Below, piece by piece: positions 26,917-35,754 of a stretch of 43,470 nucleotides of DNA (the stretch's first letter is position 1; each line of letters begins with the position of its first letter). Source of the stretch: Gracilibacter sp. BRH_c7a (GTDB taxonomy: Bacteria > Bacillota > Desulfitobacteriia > Desulfitobacteriales > Syntrophobotulaceae). Made by a program: the position numbers and the translations under genes. Below the pieces are notes generated by a model. The model ran no database searches. It worked only from the letters and a program-made list of their open reading frames with translations, and was not told the DNA's origin. The stretch lies in the NCBI GenBank assembly GCA_001516055.1, contig LOEZ01000028.1:1-43470 (forward strand). The letters run 5' to 3'.

Positions 26917-29067
26917 CTATATCCCTTTCATAGAAAGACCGACTCTTCCTCTCTCGATATCTAAACTTAAAACTTTTACCTTGACTATGTCTCCCACAGA
27001 AGCAACTTCCATAGGATGCTTTACGAAATTATCACTAAGCTGGGAGATATGTACAAGCCCATCATTTTTCAAACCTATATCAACAAAAAGGCCAAAGTCG
27101 ACAATGTTTCTAACTGTCCCTTCCAGAAGCATCCCTTCTTGTAAGTCCTCTAACCTGGTGATATCTTGGCGCAGAAGAGGTCGAGGTAAATCTTCCCTTG
27201 GATCCCTTCCTGGTCTCTGTAAAGCCTCAATTATATCTTTAACGGTAGGAATCCCCGCATTAAGTTCTTGGGCGAGTTCTTCCGGCTTAAATGAAGCGAG
27301 TACTGTTCTTATTTTAGTTGTTTGACTTTTTAAATCTTGGACATGAAATCCAGCCTTGTTTAAGATTTTCACAGCTAGCTCATATGATTCAGGATGGACA
27401 GGAGTGTTTTCAAGATAATTCTCCCCATCTGAGATACGAATAAAACCTGCGCATTGAATAAAAGTTTGCCCACCAAGCCGCGGTACCTTTTTGAGATCAT
27501 CTCTACTTCGGAACTTACCATTCTTTTCTCTATAAGTAATGATATTCTTGGCTACAGTAGTATTTAATCCAGAAACGAACTTTAATACTGAGGAAGAAGC
27601 TGTATTCAGATCAACTCCTACCGTATTAACACACGATTCTACCACTGCTCCAAGCGAGCTTTCCAGTGTCTTAGGAGATACATCATGTTGATATTGCCCT
27701 ACTCCAATAGATTTAGGATCTATCTTAACAAGTTCGGCTAAGGGGTCTTGCAGACGGCGGGCAATGGATACCGCACTACGAAGGGAAAGATCGAAATCAG
27801 GAAACTCTTCCTTGGCCAGGGGGGAAGCTGAGTATACCGAGGCCCCCGCCTCACTCACAATAATATATTCCAATTGAAGATTATTCTCTCGAATAATCTC
27901 TGCAACCAATTCCTCGGTTTCTCTAGAAGCGGTGCCATTTCCTACTGCAATTATTTGGACTCCGTTTTCACTAACTTCTTTGAGAATATCATTTTTTGAT
28001 TGTTCTCTTTGGTTCTGGGGAGGGTGAGGATAGATTACTCCTACTTTAGATAGTTTCCCAGTATCATCAATCAAAGCCCACTTGCATCCTGTCCGATAAG
28101 CAGGATCAATAGCCATGATTACTCTCCCTCTCACCGGAGGTTGCAGTAATAATTGACGCAGATTGGCAGCAAACACCTTAACTGCTTGCTCTCCTGCCCT
28201 ATTTGTCAACTCTGTCCGAAGCTCTCTTTCTATGGAAGGAAAGATTAAGCGCTTATAAGAATCCAGGATTGCTTCAGCTACAAGTTTGGAACAAGGTACT
28301 TTCTTCATCCCTTTGTCCAGATACTTTTGTTCGATAAGAGGAATTATCATTTCTGGTTCAACTGAGATACCAACCGTTAGAAATTCTTCCTTCTCTCCCC
28401 TATTTAAAGCCAATACCCTATGCGGCGGAATCTTCCTTACTGGTTCCTTGTATTCATAGTACATCTCATAAGGCGAGCGTTCTTCTTTTTTAGCCTTAGC
28501 AACAATATCCGCCGATTCATAAGTTTTCATTCTAACCAAACTTCTAACATCAGCATTATCTGATACTTCCTCGGCGATTATATCAAGTGCCCCATTAAGC
28601 GCATCTTGCACATTATTTATTCCTTGCTCTGGATTCAGGTAATTTGAAGCCTCTTCTTGAGGGTCTGCTTCTGGAGGTTGACTTAATATCCACATGGCTA
28701 GAGGTTCCAATCCTTTTTCCCTAGCCACAGAAGCTCTGGTCTTTTTCTTCTGTTTAAACGGTCTATATAAATCCTCTACTTCTTGCAATTTAACCGCTTT
28801 TTGAATCTTGGCTCTTAGCAAATCATCCAGTTTTCCTTGTTCATCAATGAGTCGTATAACTTCTTCTTTTCTTTTTTCTAAGTTGCGAAGGTATTCTAAT
28901 CTTTCCACAATACTTCTTAAATGAGTCTCATCCAGTTCTCCGGTCGCTTCCTTGCGATACCGTGCAATAAAAGGGATTGTATTGCCCTGATCGACTAATT
29001 TAACTACTTCTCCAACCTGCCAGGGCTTTAGTTTCATCTCCCCAGCAATAATATTATTAAAATCCAC
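26917..29067 (-). CDS. tex: Tex family RNA-binding transcription accessory protein
   Basis: The protein has about 716 residues and the full Tex layout. It has the N-terminal helical Tex domain (PFIARYRKEATGELDE), the YqgF/RuvX-like nuclease fold (IMAIDPAYRTGCKWALID), a helix-hairpin-helix region (LNTASSSVLKFVSGL and later RSRDDLKKVPRLG), and a C-terminal S1 RNA-binding domain (about 635-710, GTVRNIVDFGLFVDIG). I start it at GTG 29067, with GGGGG ten bases upstream and the conserved MDFNNIIAGEM beginning there; a longer start at 29097 lacks homology. Tex binds RNA and influences transcription and stress tolerance. It runs towards the amidohydrolase gene. Confidence 0.95.
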   Translation of the reverse strand: MDFNNIIAGEMKLKPWQVGEVVKLVDQGNTIPFIARYRKEATGELDETHLRSIVERLEYLRNLEKRKEEVIRLIDEQGKLDDLLRAKIQKAVKLQEVEDLYRPFKQKKKTRASVAREKGLEPLAMWILSQPPEADPQEEASNYLNPEQGINNVQDALNGALDIIAEEVSDNADVRSLVRMKTYESADIVAKAKKEERSPYEMYYEYKEPVRKIPPHRVLALNRGEKEEFLTVGISVEPEMIIPLIEQKYLDKGMKKVPCSKLVAEAILDSYKRLIFPSIERELRTELTNRAGEQAVKVFAANLRQLLLQPPVRGRVIMAIDPAYRTGCKWALIDDTGKLSKVGVIYPHPPQNQREQSKNDILKEVSENGVQIIAVGNGTASRETEELVAEIIRENNLQLEYIIVSEAGASVYSASPLAKEEFPDFDLSLRSAVSIARRLQDPLAELVKIDPKSIGVGQYQHDVSPKTLESSLGAVVESCVNTVGVDLNTASSSVLKFVSGLNTTVAKNIITYREKNGKFRSRDDLKKVPRLGGQTFIQCAGFIRISDGENYLENTPVHPESYELAVKILNKAGFHVQDLKSQTTKIRTVLASFKPEELAQELNAGIPTVKDIIEALQRPGRDPREDLPRPLLRQDITRLEDLQEGMLLEGTVRNIVDFGLFVDIGLKNDGLVHISQLSDNFVKHPMEVASVGDIVKVKVLSLDIERGRVGLSMKGI

Positions 29068-29199
29068 CTGTTCGTACCCCCATCTTCCTAAAATCAAACT
29101 CTGCTGAAATTATTGTCCATATTTTATGCTGATATCGTGCATAGAGCCAACCGCACAAATATTAATCATCATATAACATAAAGAACAAAAAATAAAATA

Positions 29200-29229
29200 A
29201 GCGTCGAGGGGTTTAAAGCCTAAGACGCT
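29200..29229 (-). terminator. Terminator of the EndoAI-EndoA operon
   Basis: AGCGTC and GACGCT pair around 18 bases. On the minus strand the sequence continues TTATTTTATTTTTTG, a strong T-rich tail. It lies about 40 bases after the toxin stop codon. Confidence 0.7.
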
Positions 29230-29270
29230 GAGTGAAACCACTGTATATGTAATTCAGCTTCTTGATTTGG

Positions 29271-29621
29271 CTAGATCTCGGTTAACCCAAGGCTGACTTC
29301 TATTGCTTCATCAACCCTGAGCATAACCTCTTCATCAAGAACCGCAACTTTTTCCTTCAAACGACTTTTATCAATTGTTCTAATCTGTTCGGTCAAAATA
29401 ACAGAGTCTCTTTCTAATCCACTTCTTTTGGATTTGACTTCCACATGAGTTGGAAGCTTAGCCTTAGAAATTTGGGATGTAATCGCTACCACAATTGTAG
29501 TAGGACTATACTGATTTCCAATATCGTTTTGGATAACCAAAACGGGCCTTGTTCCTCCTTGTTCTGAACCGATAACGGGGTTTAACTCCGCATAAAAGAT
29601 TTCCCCGCGTCTAATACTCAT
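29271..29621 (-). CDS. ndoA: Type II toxin EndoA (MazF/PemK family mRNA interferase)
   Basis: The 116-residue protein closely follows the EndoA/NdoA pattern. It begins [23 protein letters not shown] and has [10 protein letters not shown]. Arg25 and Thr48, the catalytic residues in the B. subtilis enzyme, are both conserved. It cleaves single-stranded mRNA at short specific sites to arrest growth. ATG 29621 overlaps the antitoxin end by 11 bases, so the antitoxin is made first and the toxin is coupled to it. The length matches the family. A terminator follows. Confidence 0.96.
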   Translation of the reverse strand: MSIRRGEIFYAELNPVIGSEQGGTRPVLVIQNDIGNQYSPTTIVVAITSQISKAKLPTHVEVKSKRSGLERDSVILTEQIRTIDKSRLKEKVAVLDEEVMLRVDEAIEVSLGLTEI

Positions 29622-29898
29622 AGCCTACACTCCACGCTAATTTCCTTTCATAACAGACCGTTGCTTCTTCTTCAGCTTGGCATAAATCTACCGCCATACT
29701 TAGGTTTATCTGAGCCATTTCTACATATCCCTGACGCATCTGCTCCCGTACCCCAGCTTTACGTCGTTCTAAAAGGACACTATAGACAGCCTCTTTGATA
29801 AACTCACTGCGATTCTTCTTTTCATTGGATACAATATCATCCACTTCATCAATAATACTTTCCGGTAAACAGACCATAATACGTCTAGTTTCTGCCAA
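29611..29898 (-). CDS. Antitoxin EndoAI (ribbon-helix-helix, CopG/MazE-like)
   Basis: The protein has about 95 residues. The N-terminal ribbon-helix-helix region reads [21 protein letters not shown], followed by [10 protein letters not shown]. The C-terminal part ([17 protein letters not shown]) is the typical toxin-binding tail of EndoAI. It inhibits EndoA and likely represses its own operon. I start it at TTG 29898, with AAGGGGGTG about six bases upstream, because the conserved fold begins there. A longer frame to 30015 has no homology upstream. It overlaps the toxin gene. Confidence 0.93.
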   Translation of the reverse strand: MAETRRIMVCLPESIIDEVDDIVSNEKKNRSEFIKEAVYSVLLERRKAGVREQMRQGYVEMAQINLSMAVDLCQAEEEATVCYERKLAWSVGYEY

Positions 29899-30066
29899 GC
29901 TAGGCACCCCCTTGACAATATGAAAAAGAATTCTTACTCTATTATAGCTATTTAACCTAGAAAGTGTCAACGAACATGCTGTGTAGTACAAGCAATTCTG
30001 GTATATAATTACCATTCTTCACCATGTAATTTTTTCCAGTAGTCTGCAATAACTGTTAATCCTTCG

Positions 30067-30855
30067 TTACCTATTACTACCAAACCTTGATATTATGGCT
30101 TGATGAGCTACTATTTCCATATTATCTCCCAAAAGCGATACCGTTGAAACATTTTCTCTTCTTTCCCAAGCTAATCTTATTAGTAAATCAGCAATATGGG
30201 GATTTTTTGGCAGAAATGGCCCGTGGAGATAAGTGCCGAAAACATTCTTGTATCGTACTCCTTCTTCATCATCTTCTCCATTATTACCATATCCTCGAAG
30301 GACCTTACCCAATGGTCTCAGGTTAGATCCAAGATAAGTCTTGCCCGAGTGGTTCTCGAACCCTACCAGCGTATTAAGTTTCTGCGCAGACTCCTCTTCA
30401 ACGCTTGAAGCATAACTGTCTAAGACATTTTTCTTCAATTCAGGTTCTAACTCAATAATCACATTGCCGATAAGTCTCTTATTGCCTGCTACAGTATATA
30501 AATCGAGGATTCCCAGACCAGGGATTTTTTTCCCCTCGCCAGTTTGATAATACTGTCCCAAGAGTTGATATCCTCCACAAATTGTTAATAATACAAGACC
30601 GTCTTCAATCCCATCTCTTAAGTCTGTTCCTCTGGAACTTAAATCTTCAACCAAGATACTTTGTTCTCTATCGGATCCCCCGCCCAGAAAAACAATATCC
30701 GCTGCCGAAAAATCAATTGGATCTCCGAGGGATGCTCTGCGAATGTCTACCTCTATCCCCCGCCATCTGCATCTAGCGGCCAAGGCCAAGACATTTCCTC
30801 TATCTCCATATAAGTCTAACAAATCAGGGTAAAGATGATAAATAGTTAATTTCAT
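30067..30855 (-). CDS. gatD: Lipid II isoglutaminyl synthase, glutaminase subunit GatD
   Basis: The 262-residue protein is a class I glutamine amidotransferase of the CobB/CobQ type. The catalytic cysteine is in TICGGYQLLGQ (Cys93) and the partner histidine in TYLHGPFLPKNP (His211). FLGGGSDREQ near 56-65 is another GatD motif. It supplies ammonia from glutamine to MurT, which amidates the D-glutamate of lipid II. Its ATG overlaps the murT stop codon by four bases (ATGA), so both subunits are coupled. It ends the two-gene operon. Confidence 0.96.
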   Translation of the reverse strand: MKLTIYHLYPDLLDLYGDRGNVLALAARCRWRGIEVDIRRASLGDPIDFSAADIVFLGGGSDREQSILVEDLSSRGTDLRDGIEDGLVLLTICGGYQLLGQYYQTGEGKKIPGLGILDLYTVAGNKRLIGNVIIELEPELKKNVLDSYASSVEEESAQKLNTLVGFENHSGKTYLGSNLRPLGKVLRGYGNNGEDDEEGVRYKNVFGTYLHGPFLPKNPHIADLLIRLAWERRENVSTVSLLGDNMEIVAHQAIISRFGSNR

Positions 30856-32228
30856 GCACTCTCCCCCTTAACTCTACTGTCCGGTATCCTCTTCGTAACC
30901 AAGATATCTCGTAACGGGAAAAGAGCTGTATAGGTTGGAAGGATGAAGACTGCATCTTTGTCCATTTTTTGATATTCTCCCAGTTTATCTACGGCTTGGG
31001 CCAATGATTTCTCTATTATTATCTTATCTTCTGTAAACCCAGCATACTTGAGTCTTAAAGCCATATCTTCAGCCCTTAAACCTGAGCACAATAATTGATG
31101 AATATCAGCCCTTTTCTCTGCCAATGTTTCAAAATCCACGTCCCATAACCATGATATATCTCTACCATCCGCCGCAAGGTCATTAATGGCTATGAGTAAA
31201 TGCAGTGGCTTATCTATTTCAGCTAAAGTCTTAATAACTTGGTCAAAGCCGGTAGGGTTCTTAACCAAGGTTAGGGTTAACTTGTATCCAGGAAGGGTAA
31301 ACTGCTCCATCCTCCCAGCATCTGAAATAAATATCTGTAATCCACGACCTATATCTTCCCTAGCTATACCTATACGGTCAGCTGCACAAAAAGCAGCCAG
31401 AGCATTATACAGATTATAGGAGCCGATTAGAGGAATGTGATATTCTCTATCGACCCAGAAAGATATTCCTTGTTCCCCTTGATTTATATCTTTAGCTTCA
31501 ATATAAGGGTCGGGACGCTGAAAGCCACAGAACGGACATTTATAGACTCCCAATTGTCCATAATGGAAGAGGGTATAGGTCAGCTCCTGTCCACATTTAG
31601 CACAATACCTACCTTCCCTGGTTTCTGAACTCTCTTTCTTACTCGAAGGTAGTGATTGCACTCCATAGTAATAAACCTCTTCCTTACCTATTCCTATCTG
31701 TGCCACAAGTGGATCATCGGCATTCAGGATAAGTTGTGTATCATCAGGCAAGGCCTCTTTAACCAAGTTAATGGTTGTATCTAATTCTCCATAGCGATCC
31801 AATTGATCACGGAAAAAATTCGTAACCACTGCCAGACGTGGTGTTAATTGTTGACATAATCCAGGCACAGTAGCCTCATCCACTTCCAGTAGGAGAATGT
31901 CCGCTTTACTCTTGCCTGAAAAACTGGTGAATTGCAAAAGGGCTCCCGTGATACCTGTAAGCATATTAGCCCCTTCCCTATTAAAAGCCACCTCTAATCC
32001 TGCGGTCTTTAAGACGGATGCTAATAAGTTATTCGTGGTAGTCTTACCGTTGGTTCCGGTAATAATTATCGTACCTTCTTTAAAGGATAACGCAAGTAAC
32101 TTAATTATATCAGGGTAAATCTTACGAGCTATGACCCCTGGAAAAGTTGTGCCTTTTTTACCCAAGACTTTAATAATTAAACCAACTATTTTTCCCGTCC
32201 ATAAAGCAAGCCAAAAACGAACTCTCAT
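30852..32228 (-). CDS. murT: Lipid II isoglutaminyl synthase, Mur ligase-like subunit MurT
   Basis: The protein has about 458 residues. It has a Mur-ligase ATP site GTNGKTTT (58-65), and a four-cysteine zinc ribbon (CAKC and CPFC) inserted in the central domain, as in MurT. DUF1727 follows at the C-terminus. MurT uses ATP and the ammonia from GatD to amidate D-Glu in the lipid II stem peptide, which is needed for cell-wall cross-linking in many Gram-positives. ATG 32228 has AAAGGAG 11-12 bases upstream; the frame extends further to 32273 but has no better start. Confidence 0.96.
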   Translation of the reverse strand: MRVRFWLALWTGKIVGLIIKVLGKKGTTFPGVIARKIYPDIIKLLALSFKEGTIIITGTNGKTTTNNLLASVLKTAGLEVAFNREGANMLTGITGALLQFTSFSGKSKADILLLEVDEATVPGLCQQLTPRLAVVTNFFRDQLDRYGELDTTINLVKEALPDDTQLILNADDPLVAQIGIGKEEVYYYGVQSLPSSKKESSETREGRYCAKCGQELTYTLFHYGQLGVYKCPFCGFQRPDPYIEAKDINQGEQGISFWVDREYHIPLIGSYNLYNALAAFCAADRIGIAREDIGRGLQIFISDAGRMEQFTLPGYKLTLTLVKNPTGFDQVIKTLAEIDKPLHLLIAINDLAADGRDISWLWDVDFETLAEKRADIHQLLCSGLRAEDMALRLKYAGFTEDKIIIEKSLAQAVDKLGEYQKMDKDAVFILPTYTALFPLRDILVTKRIPDSRVKGESA

Positions 32229-32330
32229 TATTAATATTACTCCTTTTATACTAAGCCTTTTAAGCTTGTACAAACCAAATACTGATATCTAATATTAAAC
32301 TATTTTTAACCCCAGGCAAATAGGAAAGAT

Positions 32331-33452
32331 TCAATCTTCGAATAATCCTTTAACATCTTTTAGCCGTTCGCGAATTGGAATGTTTTGTGGACAGTGTTCT
32401 TCGCACTTACCACAATCCGAACAGTTTGAAGCTTTAGAAATTCGGTTGTACCAGAAAAGTGCTCCCTTGATATCATCAAACATATAGGCCCTATTATAAT
32501 AATTAAATGACTGTGGGATATCTACCCCCGAGGGACAAGGCATACAATACTTACAATCCGTACAGTTAATCTTAATCCTATCTCGGTAATTCTGCTGAAT
32601 AGCTTGGATAACTTTCGTTTCTTCAGCTGTTAAAGGTTTACTGCTTTCAGACGCATACTTGACATTGGCTTCTACCTGACTCATTTCGGACATTCCACTC
32701 AAAACTATACCTACTTCAGGATGATCCCAGACCCATTTTAACGCCAATTCAGCAGGAGTTCTCTGAATTGAGGCCTTAGAAATAAAATCATAAGCTTCCG
32801 GGGTTAACTTCTTTACAAGAGTACCGCCTTTTAATGGTTCCATGATAACTACTCCAAGTCCTTTTCCCCAAGCATATTCTAACCCTTTCCTCCCTGCTTG
32901 AAAATCCTCGTCCAGATAATTATATTGTATCTGGCAAAATGACCAGTCAAAACCATCTACGATTTCTTTAAAAAGACTATAATTATCATGGAAGGAGAAT
33001 CCTAAGTGCTTTACTTTACCTTTTTCTTTAGCGTCAAGAAGAAACTCTAATAAGCCGAGCTCTAGCAGCTTAGACCAGTACTGTTTGTTCAAGGCGTGCA
33101 CCAGGTAAAAATCTATACAATCTGTTTCCAAATTATTAAGCTGTTCATCTAAAAGTCTTACCATATCTGCTCTATTTTCAACATTCCAGATAGGAAGTTT
33201 AGTAGCCAACAGAATTTTTTTCCTGTAACCATCTTTCAAAGCCTTAGCTACTAAGCCTTCAGCTGTGCCTTCATGGTAGACGTAAGCTGTATCAATATAG
33301 TTAACTCCATGGTCTACTGCATAGCGAATCATACGGATAGCTTCAGGTTCATCTATCTGCTTCATGTTTCCATCAATAACAGGCAGCCTCATACAACCAA
33401 AACCCAAAGCTGATATCTTTTCTCCTGTTTTACCTAAGACTCTATACTCCAT
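32331..33452 (-). CDS. Aldo/keto reductase with C-terminal [4Fe-4S] domain
   Basis: The 373-residue protein joins an aldo/keto reductase barrel to a ferredoxin-like tail. The barrel has DTAYVYHEG with the catalytic tyrosine near residue 58, the lysine in ATKLP, and the histidine in LVHALN. The tail holds two cysteine clusters, CTDCKYCMPCP (about 299-309) and CSDCGKCEEHCPQ (about 344-356), which suits two [4Fe-4S] clusters. Such fusions are common in anaerobes and suggest electron exchange with ferredoxin. ATG 33452 follows AGGAGGT. It is divergent from the gamma-carbonic anhydrase homologue. Confidence 0.94.
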   Translation of the reverse strand: MEYRVLGKTGEKISALGFGCMRLPVIDGNMKQIDEPEAIRMIRYAVDHGVNYIDTAYVYHEGTAEGLVAKALKDGYRKKILLATKLPIWNVENRADMVRLLDEQLNNLETDCIDFYLVHALNKQYWSKLLELGLLEFLLDAKEKGKVKHLGFSFHDNYSLFKEIVDGFDWSFCQIQYNYLDEDFQAGRKGLEYAWGKGLGVVIMEPLKGGTLVKKLTPEAYDFISKASIQRTPAELALKWVWDHPEVGIVLSGMSEMSQVEANVKYASESSKPLTAEETKVIQAIQQNYRDRIKINCTDCKYCMPCPSGVDIPQSFNYYNRAYMFDDIKGALFWYNRISKASNCSDCGKCEEHCPQNIPIRERLKDVKGLFED

Positions 33453-33547
33453 GTTGTTACCTCCTTCTAGACAAATACATTATGTAATCTTATAATAATG
33501 CCCAACGAGTTGATTTTCAAATTTCTACCACCGAAAGGAGCCTCCTC

Positions 33548-34075
33548 ATGATTTTACCCTATCAAGGTAAGAAACCCCAAATTGGAGACCATGTCTATAT
33601 CGCAGAAGGATCCCAGATTATCGGTGATATTACGATAGGTGAGTATTCTAGCATCTGGTTCAATTGTGTCCTGCGCGGAGATATCGACTCCATCAATATA
33701 GGGAAAAGAACCAATATCCAAGACTTAAGTGTCATTCACGTTAACACAGGGCAACCAACGATTATCGAAGACGATGTCTCTATCGGCCATTCCTGTGTTC
33801 TCCACGGGTGTCTGATTCGCCAGGGTAGTCTTATCGGGATGGGGACTATCATACTTAACGATTCTGAAATAGGAGAATATTCAATAGTTGGTGCCGGGTC
33901 TCTTATTCCAGAAAGAAAAAAATTCCCTTCCTACTCCCTTATCCTTGGTTCACCTGCCAAGGTCGTAAGAGAACTTACTTCAGAAGAGATCGCTTATCTT
34001 AAAGATATTTCAAACATATATATGCTCAGAGCCCAAGAATACCTAAAAATGACCCAATCAGAGAAAAGATTATAA
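33548..34075 (+). CDS. Gamma-class carbonic anhydrase family protein
   Basis: The 175-residue protein is a left-handed beta-helix with hexapeptide repeats (for example IIGDITIGEYSSIW). The likely zinc ligands His64, His81 and His86 are all present (VIHVNTGQP, IGHSCVLHGC). It belongs to the gamma-carbonic anhydrase/YrdA/PaaY group, whose members may hydrate CO2 or hydrolyse thioesters; I cannot decide which. ATG 33548 follows AAAGGAG. The stop codon lies inside the terminator stem that follows at 34060. Confidence 0.9.
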   Translation: MILPYQGKKPQIGDHVYIAEGSQIIGDITIGEYSSIWFNCVLRGDIDSINIGKRTNIQDLSVIHVNTGQPTIIEDDVSIGHSCVLHGCLIRQGSLIGMGTIILNDSEIGEYSIVGAGSLIPERKKFPSYSLILGSPAKVVRELTSEEIAYLKDISNIYMLRAQEYLKMTQSEKRL

Positions 34076-34096
34076 TTATATTATAATCTTTTCTCT
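34060..34096. terminator. Terminator overlapping the carbonic anhydrase stop codon
   Basis: AGAGAAAAGATTATAA and TTATAATCTTTTCTCT make a perfect 16-base stem with loop TTATA. The TAA stop codon (34073-34075) lies in the left arm. It separates this gene from the T-box promoter just downstream. Confidence 0.8.
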
Positions 34097-34102
34097 ACCC
34101 TC

Positions 34103-34131
34103 TTGACCTTTGCCTGTTTTAATAGTAGAAT
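34103..34131 (+). promoter_or_regulatory. Sigma-A promoter of the T-box transcript
   Basis: TTGACC, exactly 17 bases, TAGAAT. The predicted start near 34138 leads directly into the T-box leader. Confidence 0.75.
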
Positions 34132-34138
34132 ACGTCCA

Positions 34139-34466
34139 TAAATTAAAAATCTACGGCTATGATGAGAAGTAGTAAATCCTTGTAAGCTGTTCTAGCGAGT
34201 CAGAGATGGTGAAAGTCTGATACATATTCTTGGATTGAATGGATCTCAGAGCTGCTAGCTGAACTCGGACATATTCCGATAGTAGGTGATGCCGGGGAGT
34301 TTCCCGTTATAGAGACAGGATATCGAGAAATTAAGGTTTCTCCGTATCTGGAAGAGATGCTTTTAGAATATCTCAGATAAATATCTCAAATATACCAATT
34401 ATTCTAAGAGCAACAAAGGTGGCACCGCGGATAATCCTCCGTCCTTTCAGGGACGGGGGTTTTTTA
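34139..34466 (+). promoter_or_regulatory. T-box leader, predicted tryptophan-specific
   Basis: The signature T-box AAGGTGGCACCGCGG is at 34416-34430. It is followed by a terminator stem CCTCCGTCC (34436-34444) and GGACGGGGG (34451-34459) and a T-run. Stem I contains AGTAGTAAA early and the specifier region GAATGGATCTCAGAGC, where TGG (34240-34242) fits tryptophan in the usual place. Uncharged tRNA-Trp should stabilise the antiterminator and let transcription reach the downstream TrpX-type gene, which agrees with the specifier. The specifier choice rests on alignment by eye. Confidence 0.93.
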
Positions 34467-34491
34467 TATTGTTTTATAGGAGGGGATATTG

Positions 34492-34605
34492 ATGGATAAC
34501 CCAGATTGGTGGCCTTGGCCAAAGACATCATTTAGATATAAAACCCAAACAACTTTACTTCTGAATAGAGCAGGAATTAAATCCATTCCAGTTAAGCTGA
34601 TTTAG
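34492..34605 (+). CDS. Short tryptophan-rich reading frame between T-box and trpX (leader peptide candidate)
   Basis: A 37-codon frame begins with ATG 34492, preceded by AGGAGGGG at seven bases. Its start is M-D-N-P-D-W-W-P-W-P, with three Trp codons in four positions, and it ends in I-P-V-K-L-I before TAG 34603. The stop codon sits in a hairpin loop AGCTGA-TTTAG-TCAGCT (34595-34611), close before the ribosome site of the TrpX-type gene at 34634. The Trp run at codons 6-9 would slow ribosomes when charged tRNA-Trp is scarce. It may be a regulatory leader peptide or a small functional protein. I recognise no family. Confidence 0.6.
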   Translation: MDNPDWWPWPKTSFRYKTQTTLLLNRAGIKSIPVKLI

Positions 34606-34633
34606 TCAGCTATTATGAGAGGAGATTATAAAA

Positions 34634-35614
34634 ATGAAAAAGTTTTTACTCACAACACTCGTTATTCTGTTATCTGCTAGCCTGATTCTTACAGGCTGCT
34701 CTTCTGCCCCCGCATCCAGTGATAAAATCTTGAAGGTTGGCCTTATCCAACTCGTTGAACATCCTTCTCTGGATTATGTGAGAGAAGGCATGTTGGAAGC
34801 TATTAAAGACGCTGGTTTTGAACAAGGTGTCAATATAGATATTGATTATCAGAATGCTCAAGCTGACCAGTCCACCATGAATACCATCGCCAACAAATTT
34901 GTGGGTGATCAAGTAGATCTGATAATTTCTATAACTACTCCATCTACCCAAGTAGTTGCGGCTAATACTACAGATATCCCCATAGTCTTTGGCGCGGTCA
35001 CTGATCCGATTGCCGCTAAATTAGTAAAAAGTTTAGAAAAACCAGATACCAATGTGACCGGTGTAAGTGACCTTAATCCATTTGAAGCCCAGTTTGAAAT
35101 GATGCAGAAGGTAGTTCCCGACGCTAAAAAAATAGGGATAGTTTTCAACACGAGTGAGGTCAACTCCCAGGTTCAAGTGGATAAAGCTAAAGAATTCGGG
35201 GACAAACTTGGCTACGAAATTATTACCGCCCCAATAGTTAATAGCAGTGAAGTTCTTCAAGCGGCCCAGATGCTGGCAGGTAAGGAAATAGATGCTTTTT
35301 ATGTGATTACCGATAACACAGTAGCTCAATCTATCAATTCTTTATCCCAAGTCGCTATCGAAAATAATATCCCCACCATAGTAGCTGAAGATAGCCAAGT
35401 TGAAGGCGGCTGCCTTATAAGTATCGGAATCGATTATAAGATTCATGGTTACCAAGCAGGAGAGATGGCTGTACGTGTTCTAAAAGGAGCAAATCCCGCA
35501 GAGATGCCAATCGAATATCAGAAAGATCTCAAAGTGGTGATCAACAGTGAAACTCAAAAAGCTTTAGGTATAGAAATCCCTGAGGAGTATACGAAAGAGG
35601 CTACTTTCATTTAA
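34634..35614 (+). CDS. ABC transporter substrate-binding lipoprotein, TrpX-like
   Basis: The 326-residue protein has a lipoprotein signal peptide, with the lipobox LTGC at about residues 19-22. The mature part matches the ABC substrate-binding family PF04392 (PIVFGAVTDPIAAKLV, ADVGIVFNTSE-like region KKIGIVFNTSEVNSQ, AFYVITDNTVAQS). With a Trp-type T-box upstream, it is the TrpX-like binding protein for tryptophan or a related compound. ATG 34634 has GGAG nine bases upstream. Unlike the usual trpXYZ order, no permease or ATPase gene follows; a terminator comes at 35682. Confidence 0.9.
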   Translation: MKKFLLTTLVILLSASLILTGCSSAPASSDKILKVGLIQLVEHPSLDYVREGMLEAIKDAGFEQGVNIDIDYQNAQADQSTMNTIANKFVGDQVDLIISITTPSTQVVAANTTDIPIVFGAVTDPIAAKLVKSLEKPDTNVTGVSDLNPFEAQFEMMQKVVPDAKKIGIVFNTSEVNSQVQVDKAKEFGDKLGYEIITAPIVNSSEVLQAAQMLAGKEIDAFYVITDNTVAQSINSLSQVAIENNIPTIVAEDSQVEGGCLISIGIDYKIHGYQAGEMAVRVLKGANPAEMPIEYQKDLKVVINSETQKALGIEIPEEYTKEATFI

Positions 35615-35681
35615 GTACTTCTATACCTAATAAATCAATGACTTAATATATGTTTGATTCTTTTTCCTTCCTATATAAGTT

Positions 35682-35705
35682 AGAGGCCTTATTGTCAAGG
35701 CCTCT
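35682..35705 (+). terminator. Terminator of the trpX-like gene
   Basis: AGAGGCCTT and AAGGCCTCT form a perfect 9-base stem with loop ATTGTC. The plus strand then reads GATTTTTTATAC. It lies 67 bases after the stop codon. Confidence 0.85.
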
Positions 35706-35754
35706 GATTTTTTATACTTTTCTAGTTTCTCTTTTCACCTTATTCTTGATTCTT

